11,074 nt of DNA, from NCBI GenBank assembly GCA_041602815.1, contig JBFIFO010000136.1, positions 1-11,074 of the forward strand, given 5' to 3'. Shown piece by piece: positions 1 to 6,283 of this stretch. The number at the start of each line of letters is the position of its first letter. Positions within the stretch are counted from its first letter, which is position 1. The stretch is from GCA-020356105 sp041602815. Its GTDB lineage: Bacteria > Pseudomonadota > Alphaproteobacteria > UBA8366 > JADFVY01. The position numbers and the translations under genes were made by a program. A model generated the notes under the pieces. That model saw only the letters and a list, made by a program, of their open reading frames with translations. It was not told the origin of the DNA and did no database searches.

Positions 1-434
1 GGCGCGAGGCTGTGCGCACGCTGCTGGAGCAGGTGTTGCGGGACCAGGACTTCATCGCCGAGCACGTGCCGCCGGCCCAGGCGGACGAGCGTACCGTGCT
101 CTACGAGGACCCGGAGCTGGGCTTCTGCATCTGCGCCCATAACTACAAGGGGGCGAAGCGCGGCAAGCCGCACGACCACGGGCCGACCTGGGCGATCTAC
201 GGCCAGGCCGAGGGCGAGACGGAGATGACCGACTGGCGCATCGTCTCCCCGGCACGAAACGGTGCGCCCGCCAGGGTCGAGCTGGCGCGGACCTACCGGC
301 TGCGCCCGGGCGACGCGCATCTCTACGAGCCCGGCGACGTCCACGCGCCGCTGCGTGACGGCCCGACGCGGCTGATCCGCATCGAGGGGCGCAACACCGA
401 CAAAATCGAACGGACCCGGATCGCGGCGGCTTAG
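1..434 (+). CDS. Cupin-fold protein, probably 5'-truncated by the window edge
   Basis: This is a small soluble protein with a double-stranded beta-helix (cupin) pattern. The first metal-binding cluster is visible as KPHDHGPTWAIYG, followed by an acidic segment (EGETEMTDW), and a second cluster reads HLYEPGDVHAP. That gives the His-x-His, Glu and distal His expected to bind one metal ion. The family resembles cysteine-dioxygenase-like or predicted metal-dependent cupin enzymes, but the substrate cannot be read. A GTG at 12 could start a 140-residue protein. However, the frame stays open through the three codons before it to the window edge, and no Shine-Dalgarno sequence is visible, so I think the true start lies upstream and this is the C-terminal part. 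It ends with TAG 56 bp before the glutathione S-transferase-like gene on the same strand and could be cotranscribed with it. The fold call is fairly secure; the function is unknown. Confidence 0.75.
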   Translation, partial: REAVRTLLEQVLRDQDFIAEHVPPAQADERTVLYEDPELGFCICAHNYKGAKRGKPHDHGPTWAIYGQAEGETEMTDWRIVSPARNGAPARVELARTYRLRPGDAHLYEPGDVHAPLRDGPTRLIRIEGRNTDKIERTRIAAA

Positions 435-490
435 GCACGCCGAACGCGCGTCCGATGACATTGGCCTCGTGAAATTTGCGGAGGACGGCG

Positions 491-1114
491 ATGGCCGAAG
501 AGCTCATCTTCTACACAAACCCCATGTCGCGCGGCCGCATCGTTCGCTGGATGCTGGAGGAGACCGGCGCGGCCTACCGCACCGAGCTGCTCGAATACGG
601 CACCACGATGAAGGCGCCCGCATACCTCGCAATCAACCCGATGGGCAAGGTCCCGGCGATCCGCCACGGCGACGTCGTGGTCACCGAGACCGCCGCGATC
701 TGCGCCTACCTCGCCGACGCGTTCCCCGAGGCGGGGCTGGCGCCGCCGCTGCACGAGCGCGGCGCCTATTACCGCTGGCTGTTCTTCGCCGCCGGGCCGC
801 TGGAGGCCGCGGTCACCAACCGCGCCTTCGGGCTCGAGCCGCCGGCCGAGAAGCGCGGCATGGTCGGCTACGGCACGTTCGAGGCGGTGATGGGCACGCT
901 GGCGCTGGCGGTAGCCGGGGACGGCTATATCGCCGGCGACCGCTTCACCGCCGCCGATGTCTATGTCGGATCGCATATCGGCTGGGGCCTGGAATACTGC
1001 TCGATGGAGGAACGGCCCGGGTTCCGCGCCTATGCCGACCGCGTCAGGGACCGCGACGCCTGGCGGCGCGCGAAAGAGCTCGACGACGCCGCCATGCCGC
1101 CGAAACAGGACTGA
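491..1114 (+). CDS. Glutathione S-transferase family protein
   Basis: The 207-residue protein has the usual length of a cytosolic GST. The N-terminal thioredoxin-fold half begins LIFYTNPMSRGRIVRW, with Ser13 where the catalytic Ser/Tyr/Cys lies. It continues with NPMGKVPAI (cis-proline Pro55, which contacts glutathione) and TETAAICAYLAD (Glu66-Thr67, gamma-glutamyl binding). The C-terminal helical half contains GDRFTAADVYVG, the N-capping box typical of GSTs. It is expected to conjugate or reduce electrophiles with glutathione; the substrate is unknown. I chose ATG 491 because GGAGG lies at 480-484 with a 6-nt spacer. A TTG 15 bases upstream is in frame but sits before that ribosome site. The gene follows the cupin gene on the same strand and converges with the SGNH gene, whose stop is 48 bp away. 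Confidence 0.92.
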   Translation: MAEELIFYTNPMSRGRIVRWMLEETGAAYRTELLEYGTTMKAPAYLAINPMGKVPAIRHGDVVVTETAAICAYLADAFPEAGLAPPLHERGAYYRWLFFAAGPLEAAVTNRAFGLEPPAEKRGMVGYGTFEAVMGTLALAVAGDGYIAGDRFTAADVYVGSHIGWGLEYCSMEERPGFRAYADRVRDRDAWRRAKELDDAAMPPKQD

Positions 1115-1115
1115 G

Positions 1116-1136
1116 GCGCCCGGCCCTCGCCGGCGC
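1116..1136. terminator. GC-rich hairpin between convergent genes, possible terminator
   Basis: Between the stops of the convergent GST-like and SGNH genes there is an inverted repeat. The arms are 1116-1124 and 1129-1136, they form eight pairs with one bulged C, and the loop is CCTC. No T-run follows on either strand, so it is not a classical intrinsic terminator, and such stems arise easily in DNA this GC-rich. Position is the main argument. Confidence 0.25.
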
Positions 1137-1162
1137 GTGCGGGACTTCGCCTGATCTCCCGG

Positions 1163-2104
1163 TCAGTCACCGCGCAGGATCGGCCCGAGGTGATCGGAGA
1201 GGAACGCCGTGACCCCGGCCCTGTTGAGGTGGTCGGTGTCGAAGTAGAAGCGCGGCTCGTCCATCGCCAGCGAGAAATCATGGATCGGAATGCCGCGGTT
1301 CAGGAGCAGCCGGCCGATCGCCTGATCGAACGCCGGCTCTTCCGGCAGCAGGCGGTGAAACCGTGCCGGAACGGGCATCTTGACGACGACGACGCGGACG
1401 CCCGCCCGCTCGGCCGTGTCGAGCAGCGATGTGAAGACGTCGCGGTACCGCGCGAACACCGCGGGATCCGCCTCGGGCGAGGGGTACAGGTAGTCGATGC
1501 GTTTGCGGTCGGCGGCGGCGGACGGGCGGTGGGTGCGGTCGAACTGCGCCTCGCCCTCCCAGACGTCGCGTTGGAAGCGATCACGGTTGTTGATCTTGGA
1601 GAAGCCGCTGACGTAATCGAGCACGGCCAGCGCATCGACCCCCTCTTGCAGGCTGTAGCTGGTGAGGTGCCACGCCAGCGCCGGCGCGAACGGCGTCCGC
1701 CGCAGCAGCTTGGCGTCGGCGAAGCGCTCCTCGTTCCAGGTGCTTGAATGGAAGGCGAAGGAGTCGAGGACGTAGAGCACATTGTCGGTATGGCGTCGGT
1801 CGAGGAAATGCTCCAGCACGAAGCGGTTGTAGAGCGGCCCGGCCCCGGGTGCTGCAAGGTTGAGGATCCGTTGACCGGTCGCGCGCTCGATCTTTGCATT
1901 GAAATCCTCGAAGTCGAGCGGCATGGCATGCGATGCGCCGAGGATCACCCAGTCGAAGTCCTCCTCTGCAGCCGTCGCGATCTTGAAGAACGGGTTGGCG
2001 TCGCCGGTGCGGTACATCTGCCGCTCGGCCGCGTAATACACCCCGGCATAGAGGGCGAGGCCGATGGCGACGAACAGGAGTGCGGTCTTGCGGGGGTGTG
2101 TCAT
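1163..2104 (-). CDS. Membrane-anchored SGNH/DltD-AlgJ-like protein paired with an MBOAT acyltransferase
   Basis: The 313-residue protein begins with a short basic stretch and one hydrophobic segment (about residues 7-25), which would anchor a periplasmic domain. That domain carries SGNH-hydrolase-like marks. VILGASHAMPLD holds a candidate nucleophile Ser58, LNLAAPGAGP follows at about 81-90, and near the C terminus FDTDHLNRAG supplies the Asp-x-x-His pair (Asp289, His292). Proteins of this type (DltD, AlgJ/AlgX, PatB) work with MBOAT partners to move acyl groups onto envelope polymers, and this gene sits 7 bp after an MBOAT gene. I chose ATG 2104 because the alternative upstream start would overlap the MBOAT gene deeply and add non-homologous sequence. 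GAGG overlapping the MBOAT stop codon serves as its ribosome site, which suggests translational coupling. The catalytic class is inferred; the acceptor is unknown. Confidence 0.82.
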   Translation of the reverse strand: MTHPRKTALLFVAIGLALYAGVYYAAERQMYRTGDANPFFKIATAAEEDFDWVILGASHAMPLDFEDFNAKIERATGQRILNLAAPGAGPLYNRFVLEHFLDRRHTDNVLYVLDSFAFHSSTWNEERFADAKLLRRTPFAPALAWHLTSYSLQEGVDALAVLDYVSGFSKINNRDRFQRDVWEGEAQFDRTHRPSAAADRKRIDYLYPSPEADPAVFARYRDVFTSLLDTAERAGVRVVVVKMPVPARFHRLLPEEPAFDQAIGRLLLNRGIPIHDFSLAMDEPRFYFDTDHLNRAGVTAFLSDHLGPILRGD

Positions 2105-2111
2105 CGTGGCC

Positions 2112-3566
2112 TCAGAACTGCATATAGATGAACTCGCGCGCCTGCCAGCGGCCGAGGACCAGCAGCGCGAAGATGCCGGCGTAGTACACGGCCCAGCGCA
2201 GCGCCACGGGCGCGGCGGCGAGGCGCTGCCAGATCGACCGCCTCTCGTCGAGGATCTCGAGCACGACCAGCAGCGCAATGAGGCCGAGCCCGAGGTAATG
2301 GTCCACCGAGAAGGGGTAGCGCAAAAGGAGGCCGGGCATGCGCCATAGCCCGGATCCGATCCGCTCCAGGATCAGCAGCGCGTCGCCGACCGAGGCGGCG
2401 CGGAAGAACACCCAGGCGACGGCGATCAGATGGAAGGTCAGGAGCACGCGCAGCACGCGCAGCGGCGTGCTCGCGGCGAGCCGCGGCAAACGGGCGCCGA
2501 GCCGTCGCCACACGGGGCCCGTCGCGACCCCGGCCCATTGGTAGAGCCCGTTCAGCGCGCCCCAGACGAGGAACGTCCAGCCGACCCCGTAGCCGAGCCC
2601 CGCGTGCCACAACCCGCTGACCACGAAGACCGCCATCAGGTTCACATAACGGCGCACCGGTCCGATCCGGCTGCCGCCCAGCGGCACGTAGAGATAGTCG
2701 CGGAACCAGCGTCCGAGCGAGATGTGCCAACGCCGGCCCCAGAACTCGGCGGTGCTGGCCGACAGATACGGCCGCCGGAAGTTCTCCATCAGGGAGATCC
2801 CGAACAGCAGCGAGACGCCGATCGCGATGTCGGTGTAACCGGAGAAGTCGCAGTAGATCTGGAAGGCGAAAAAGTAGACGCTGAGCAGCAGGTCGACCGG
2901 CGTCGCATAGGCGGCGATGGAAAAGCTTCTGTCGACCAGCGGCGCGAGGTTGTCGGCGATGACCAGCTTCTTGAACAGCCCCCAGCCGATCAGCTGCAAC
3001 CCGGCGACCGTCTGCTCCGGCGTCGCCCTCAGCGCGCTGCCGAGCTGCGGCAGGAAGGTGGTGGCGCGCTCGATCGGACCGGCGAAGATCTTCGGGAACC
3101 AGGCCACGTACAGCGCCACGTTCCCCGCATGGCGTTCCGGCGCAAGGCGCCCGGCGTAAGCGTCCACCAGGTAGCTGACCGCGCAGAAGGCATAGAACGA
3201 ATAGCCGACCGGCGTCGCGACCCCGAGCCGCGGCAGCACCCGGGCAATGCCGGCGATCTGCTCAAGTTCGCCGATCAGGAAATCGTAGAACTTGAACGCG
3301 ACCATCAGGCCGAGCACGACGGCAAGGCCGGCCACCAGCAGTGTTATCCGGAGCCCTCGGCTGCTGGCAAGGGCGATGCCCCGCCCGCAGCCGTAGACGA
3401 CCACGGTGACGACGCCGAGATACAGAAGGTTGAACGGCTCCCAAGCCGCGTAGAACACGTAGCTCGCCAGCAGCAGCCAAGCCCAACGCCAGCGCGCGGG
3501 CGTGGCAGCATTCACCGCCAGCACCAGCGGCAGAAACACGAAAAAGGCGAAGGACGTGAACAGCAT
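2112..3566 (-). CDS. MBOAT-family membrane O-acyltransferase (AlgI/DltB type)
   Basis: This 484-residue polytopic membrane protein has many hydrophobic segments, the first starting at residue 3. Family landmarks appear in order: FAGPIERA (161-168), QIYCDFSGYTDIAIG (236-250), FWGRRWHISLGRWFRDYLYVPLGG (about 275-298, with His281), and VVSGLWHAG with the presumed catalytic His321. Length and motifs match AlgI-type proteins, which take an acyl group (usually acetyl) from a cytoplasmic donor and pass it across the membrane to a periplasmic partner. No alginate, teichoic-acid or other polysaccharide genes lie in the window, so the acceptor cannot be named. Its start at 3566 is 44 bp after the stop of the second cytochrome gene, and GAGGG lies about 10 nt upstream of the ATG. 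It is probably cotranscribed with the cytochromes and the SGNH gene. Confidence 0.93.
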   Translation of the reverse strand: MLFTSFAFFVFLPLVLAVNAATPARWRWAWLLLASYVFYAAWEPFNLLYLGVVTVVVYGCGRGIALASSRGLRITLLVAGLAVVLGLMVAFKFYDFLIGELEQIAGIARVLPRLGVATPVGYSFYAFCAVSYLVDAYAGRLAPERHAGNVALYVAWFPKIFAGPIERATTFLPQLGSALRATPEQTVAGLQLIGWGLFKKLVIADNLAPLVDRSFSIAAYATPVDLLLSVYFFAFQIYCDFSGYTDIAIGVSLLFGISLMENFRRPYLSASTAEFWGRRWHISLGRWFRDYLYVPLGGSRIGPVRRYVNLMAVFVVSGLWHAGLGYGVGWTFLVWGALNGLYQWAGVATGPVWRRLGARLPRLAASTPLRVLRVLLTFHLIAVAWVFFRAASVGDALLILERIGSGLWRMPGLLLRYPFSVDHYLGLGLIALLVVLEILDERRSIWQRLAAAPVALRWAVYYAGIFALLVLGRWQAREFIYMQF

Positions 3567-3610
3567 CGGTTCGCGCCCTCAATGGCCCGCGCCCGCCAGG
3601 CCGAGCCGCG

Positions 3611-4213
3611 CTAGTAGGATGCGCCGCCGGCCCGCAGATCTTCGGGCACGAGATCGATCGGGATCGCTCCGTTGAGCACGAGGTAACGCGCCAGCGCGCG
3701 GCGCTGTGCAGCCGTCAGCTCGATCTCGACATGACTCGGCTTGTTCAGCGTGCCCAGCCAGGCGTCCTCCGTCTTGTCCTGGGTCACGACGACCGTGATG
3801 ATATGGCAGAACTGGCAGTTCTGGAGGGCGAGGTCGCGCCCGTCCGGCGGCAGGATCTTGTTCCAGTTTGCCCGTGCCGGGTCGGCGGGCACCGATTTCG
3901 CGGGCAGCGGCATGTTGGACGCCAGATACTCGGCGAGCGTCACCAGCTCGTGCTCGCCGAGGTCGCCGAGCGCCGGCAGCGCCGGCGTGCGCCCGCGCAG
4001 ATACGCCAGCCACTCGTCGCCGCTGCGCGTGCCGGACAGCAGAGCCCGCATCTCCTCGGCCGGCGGCTCGCTCTCGGCCAGCTGCATCAGAAGCGTCTTG
4101 CCACCCGGCGGGATGAAGGCGAACACGTCCTCGGTCTGCGCCCGCGACAGGCCGGCGAGCGCGAGGATGGCTGCAATAACGGCGAGGTACAGGTTCAGGC
4201 GATTGGTCGTCAT
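3611..4213 (-). CDS. Secreted monohaem c-type cytochrome, copy 2 of a paralogous pair
   Basis: The 200-residue protein has a Sec signal peptide (hydrophobic core about 8-21, likely cleavage after LSRA at residue 25) and one haem c motif, CQFCH, at 133-137, so it should be a periplasmic electron carrier. It is clearly paralogous to the gene just upstream: both begin the mature chain with PxGGKTLL, both have NCQFCH/HCQFCH after PADGRELA or PPDGRDLA, and both end near VPEDLR. An internal duplication is visible. Residues about 66-104 (DEWLAYL...LAEYLASNMPLP) resemble 150-186 (DAWLGTL...LARYLVLNGAIP). The haem site lies only before the second unit. The NMP motif that could supply an axial Met is present in the first unit (Met101), but the second unit reads NGAIP. 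The partner is unknown; the context suggests the TPP dehydrogenase encoded upstream. Confidence 0.85.
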   Translation of the reverse strand: MTTNRLNLYLAVIAAILALAGLSRAQTEDVFAFIPPGGKTLLMQLAESEPPAEEMRALLSGTRSGDEWLAYLRGRTPALPALGDLGEHELVTLAEYLASNMPLPAKSVPADPARANWNKILPPDGRDLALQNCQFCHIITVVVTQDKTEDAWLGTLNKPSHVEIELTAAQRRALARYLVLNGAIPIDLVPEDLRAGGASY

Positions 4214-4258
4214 GGCGTGCCCATCCTCTTCTGCGCGCCCGGCCGCCGCAGCTCCGAG

Positions 4259-4819
4259 CTAGAACCGCAGATCTTCCGGGACGTCGTCGATCTTCATCGG
4301 CATGTTGACGGCCGAATACCGGGCGAATGTCTCGCGCTCGCGTGAGGTCATCTTGATCTCGCGATGGAACGGCGATTCGAACATGCCGCGCCAGCCCTGC
4401 ACGTCGCGGTCCTGCGTCAGATGGCTGGCGAACAGCGAGTGGCAGAACTGGCAGTGGTTCCAGGCCAGTTCGCGGCCGTCCGCGGGCAGCGCGAGGCCGG
4501 GATCGCCCTTCTGTTCGGCCGCTTCGAGTTCGGCGGCCGGCACCGGCATGTTGACCGCCAGATAATCGGCCAGGGTACGCCGCTCCCGATCGCTCATTGG
4601 GCCTTCCTGTGCAACGAGGTACTGCAGCCACTGCTGCTCGTCGCGTTTCGCCGTCGCGATCTCGCGCAGTGCCGCGGCATCCGGGGGATGCCCCAGCATA
4701 TCCAGCAACAGCGTCTTGCCACCTTTCGGCATGAAATCGTAGGTCTCCTGGCCGGACGCCGGTGCCGCGCCCGCAAGCCCGGTGCACAAAAGTATCAGGA
4801 TGAATACAGGCAGTCTCAT
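4259..4819 (-). CDS. Secreted monohaem c-type cytochrome, copy 1 of a paralogous pair
   Basis: The 186-residue protein has a Sec signal peptide (hydrophobic residues about 3-18, likely cleavage near PASG-Q at 23). A Cys at residue 12 does not sit in a good lipobox, so a lipoprotein is unlikely. The single haem c motif CQFCH is at 123-127. The chain looks duplicated: 63-93 (QQWLQYL...MSDRERRTLADYLAVNMP) matches 141-174 (QGWRGMF...MTSRERETFARYSAVNMP). Both units keep the Met in NMP (Met91, Met173), and either could ligate haem; Met173 is the likelier because it follows CxxCH in the same unit. The start overlaps the stop of the zinc-finger gene as ATGA, and GGAGGAG lies 5 nt upstream inside that gene, so translation is probably coupled. 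It is expected to carry electrons in the periplasm. Confidence 0.87.
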   Translation of the reverse strand: MRLPVFILILLCTGLAGAAPASGQETYDFMPKGGKTLLLDMLGHPPDAAALREIATAKRDEQQWLQYLVAQEGPMSDRERRTLADYLAVNMPVPAAELEAAEQKGDPGLALPADGRELAWNHCQFCHSLFASHLTQDRDVQGWRGMFESPFHREIKMTSRERETFARYSAVNMPMKIDDVPEDLRF

Positions 4820-5118
4820 TGCGGCTCCTCCGCGCGCCCGGCCCGGTCCTTCAGCGAGAACACGGGCACGCGCAACTCACGCCGCGCCTTGTCGGGCGGA
4901 AACCCCTCTCCGCGCAAAAGGTCGATCAACATCACCGTCGAGTCGTCGAAGAACTGCTCGCTGCAGGTCGCGCAGATCATGGCCGGGACATCCTCGACCA
5001 CCACCAGGCGATCGCCGTGCCAGAACGCCGACCGCACTTCATCTTCGCGCAGGTCGGTGCCCCCGCACTGCTCGCAGGCCGGCTTCGTCTGCTGCTCATC
5101 CTGGTCCATCGTCGGCAC
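4816..5118 (-). CDS. YgiT-type zinc-finger protein
   Basis: This small (100-residue) soluble protein has two CxxC pairs, CEQCG at 15-19 and CATC at 49-52. Between them lie a beta-rich spacer and VEDVPAMICATCSEQ, the pattern of the YgiT/MqsA-type zinc finger. In MqsA this domain precedes a DNA-binding HTH and binds the MqsR toxin. Here there is no HTH and no toxin gene; only a charged tail (FPPDKARRELRVPVF) follows. It has no signal peptide and should be cytoplasmic, unlike its operon neighbours. I give GTG 5118 as the start (GAGG 9 nt upstream); ATG 5109, with GGAG 11 nt upstream, is a real alternative and would shorten it by three residues. Its end overlaps the cytochrome start by 4 bp. Its role could be regulation, metal handling or assembly; the sequence does not decide. 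Confidence 0.8.
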   Translation of the reverse strand: MPTMDQDEQQTKPACEQCGGTDLREDEVRSAFWHGDRLVVVEDVPAMICATCSEQFFDDSTVMLIDLLRGEGFPPDKARRELRVPVFSLKDRAGRAEEPQ

Positions 5119-5231
5119 CGCTCCATACCTCGGTCATGGTTCGATGATTGCTGCCGAAGCCTGCCGACACGGCGCGTCGAGAGCGAGCCGCAGCCCGCCC
5201 TCGAACGCCCGTGCGCCTGCCTGTCGACCGC

Positions 5232-6203
5232 TCAGCCCAAAAGCTTCTTCGCCGCCCCCATGATGTGCTCCGCGTTGGGCCGCATCCACACGAACATCTC
5301 GGGAGAGGCCGGCGGCGGCGCGTCGGGGAAGGCGATGCGTTTGTACCGCGCGCCGTCCACGTTCTCGGCCACCCGTGCGATGACCTCTGCGCCCGGACAC
5401 AACGTGTAGTACGACTGGTCGACGGTCAGCAGCCGTTTGGTCTTCTGCACCGACTTGACCAGGGTCTCGGTGTCCATGGGTTTGAGCGAGCGCAGGTCGA
5501 TCGCCTCGACTCCGACACCGCCTTCCTGCAGACGCTGCGTTGCCTTGAGAACCTCCGGCATGCTGGCGCCGGACCCGACGATGGTCAGGTCACTACCGGT
5601 CGTCCGGACAGCGGCCTTGTCCAGCGGCGTTTCATATTGCTCGTCGGGCACGTCTTCGACCATGTCGCGAAGCCCGGCGGGATAAAGATAGACCACCGGG
5701 TTCGGGTCGCGGATCGCCGAAACCATCATGCCCTTGGCGTCGGTCGGCGTCGACGGAATCACCGTCTTCACGCCGGGAATGTGGGCGTAATAGCTGTCGA
5801 TCTCGTAGTCCGAATGCTGACCCGCGAAGCCCGGGGTCTGCCCGGTCATCTCGAGGATGAACACCACCGGCATCGAGGCCTTGCCTCCGGTCATGTGGCG
5901 CAGCTTGCCGGCATGGTTCTGAATCATCTGGAAGCACATGCCGTTGCCCTGATAGGGGATGTACGTCACCGCCGTCACCCCCGCCAGACCGGCGCCCAGG
6001 GTCGCCCCGGCCATCCACATCTCGTCGATACCCGTGTTGTTGACCCGGACTCGCCCGAACTCCTTCTCCAGGTTGATCACCGGTTTGCCCGGGTTGGAGG
6101 CCACCGGTGGAGTCAACTCGAACAGCCAGACCATGTCCTTGCGCTGTCGCATTTCGTGCTGCACAGCTTCGAGGACGGAATACATCCAACTCTTGCGTGC
6201 CAT
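5232..6203 (-). CDS. TPP-dependent dehydrogenase E1 component, beta subunit (pyruvate/acetoin dehydrogenase type)
   Basis: The 323-residue protein has the length and layout of E1-beta subunits: an N-terminal pyrimidine-binding transketolase domain and a C-terminal transketolase domain. Visible marks are FGRVRVNNTGIDEMWMAGA with Glu61 (the Glu that activates the TPP aminopyrimidine), GQHSDYEIDSYYAHIPG with His130, VIPSTPTDAKGMM, and VEAIDLRSLKPMDTETL in the C domain. It differs from typical members: the usual GEDVG segment reads WLFELTPPV, and the usual RPVxE segment reads TYIPYQGN. The N terminus begins MARKSWMYSVLEAV, aligning with the family start, so no signal peptide is present. The start has GAGGAG 8 nt upstream. 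It lies 80 bp after the Tat-tagged alpha gene. It should form an alpha2-beta2 enzyme with that subunit; the substrate (2-oxoacid or acyloin) is unknown. Confidence 0.9.
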   Translation of the reverse strand: MARKSWMYSVLEAVQHEMRQRKDMVWLFELTPPVASNPGKPVINLEKEFGRVRVNNTGIDEMWMAGATLGAGLAGVTAVTYIPYQGNGMCFQMIQNHAGKLRHMTGGKASMPVVFILEMTGQTPGFAGQHSDYEIDSYYAHIPGVKTVIPSTPTDAKGMMVSAIRDPNPVVYLYPAGLRDMVEDVPDEQYETPLDKAAVRTTGSDLTIVGSGASMPEVLKATQRLQEGGVGVEAIDLRSLKPMDTETLVKSVQKTKRLLTVDQSYYTLCPGAEVIARVAENVDGARYKRIAFPDAPPPASPEMFVWMRPNAEHIMGAAKKLLG

Positions 6204-6235
6204 GTCATTGTCTCCTCATGCTCCGTCCGGAGGCG

Positions 6236-6252
6236 GGCGCCCTCGGGGCGCC
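6236..6252 (-). promoter_or_regulatory. Perfect 7-bp hairpin in the alpha/beta intercistronic gap
   Basis: In the 80-bp gap between the E1-alpha and E1-beta genes, GGCGCCC, TCG and GGGCGCC form a perfect GC stem with a 3-nt loop. No U-run follows. It could protect or delimit the upstream message or pause polymerase, but GC-rich spacers can form such stems by chance. Confidence 0.35.
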
Positions 6253-6283
6253 GGGCTGTCCGGGCAGATCGCCGTTACGGCGG

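Noticed and set aside
1163..2278. Longer start for the SGNH-like gene at 2278
   Set aside because: The extra 58 residues overlap the MBOAT coding region and are Arg/Ser/Pro-rich shadow sequence; ATG 2104 has a GAGG site and is followed at once by a membrane anchor.
2430..3614. A 394-codon open frame on the plus strand opposite the MBOAT gene
   Set aside because: It has no hydrophobic or domain pattern and is a frame shadow of the clear membrane acyltransferase gene.
4259..4819. Lipoprotein signal in cytochrome copy 1 (Cys12 in its signal peptide)
   Set aside because: The residues before Cys12 are ILL, lacking the small residue needed at -1 of a lipobox, and an ordinary cleavage site follows near residue 23.
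4816..5118. MqsA antitoxin of a toxin-antitoxin pair
   Set aside because: Only the zinc-finger part is present; there is no HTH domain and no toxin-like gene on either side.
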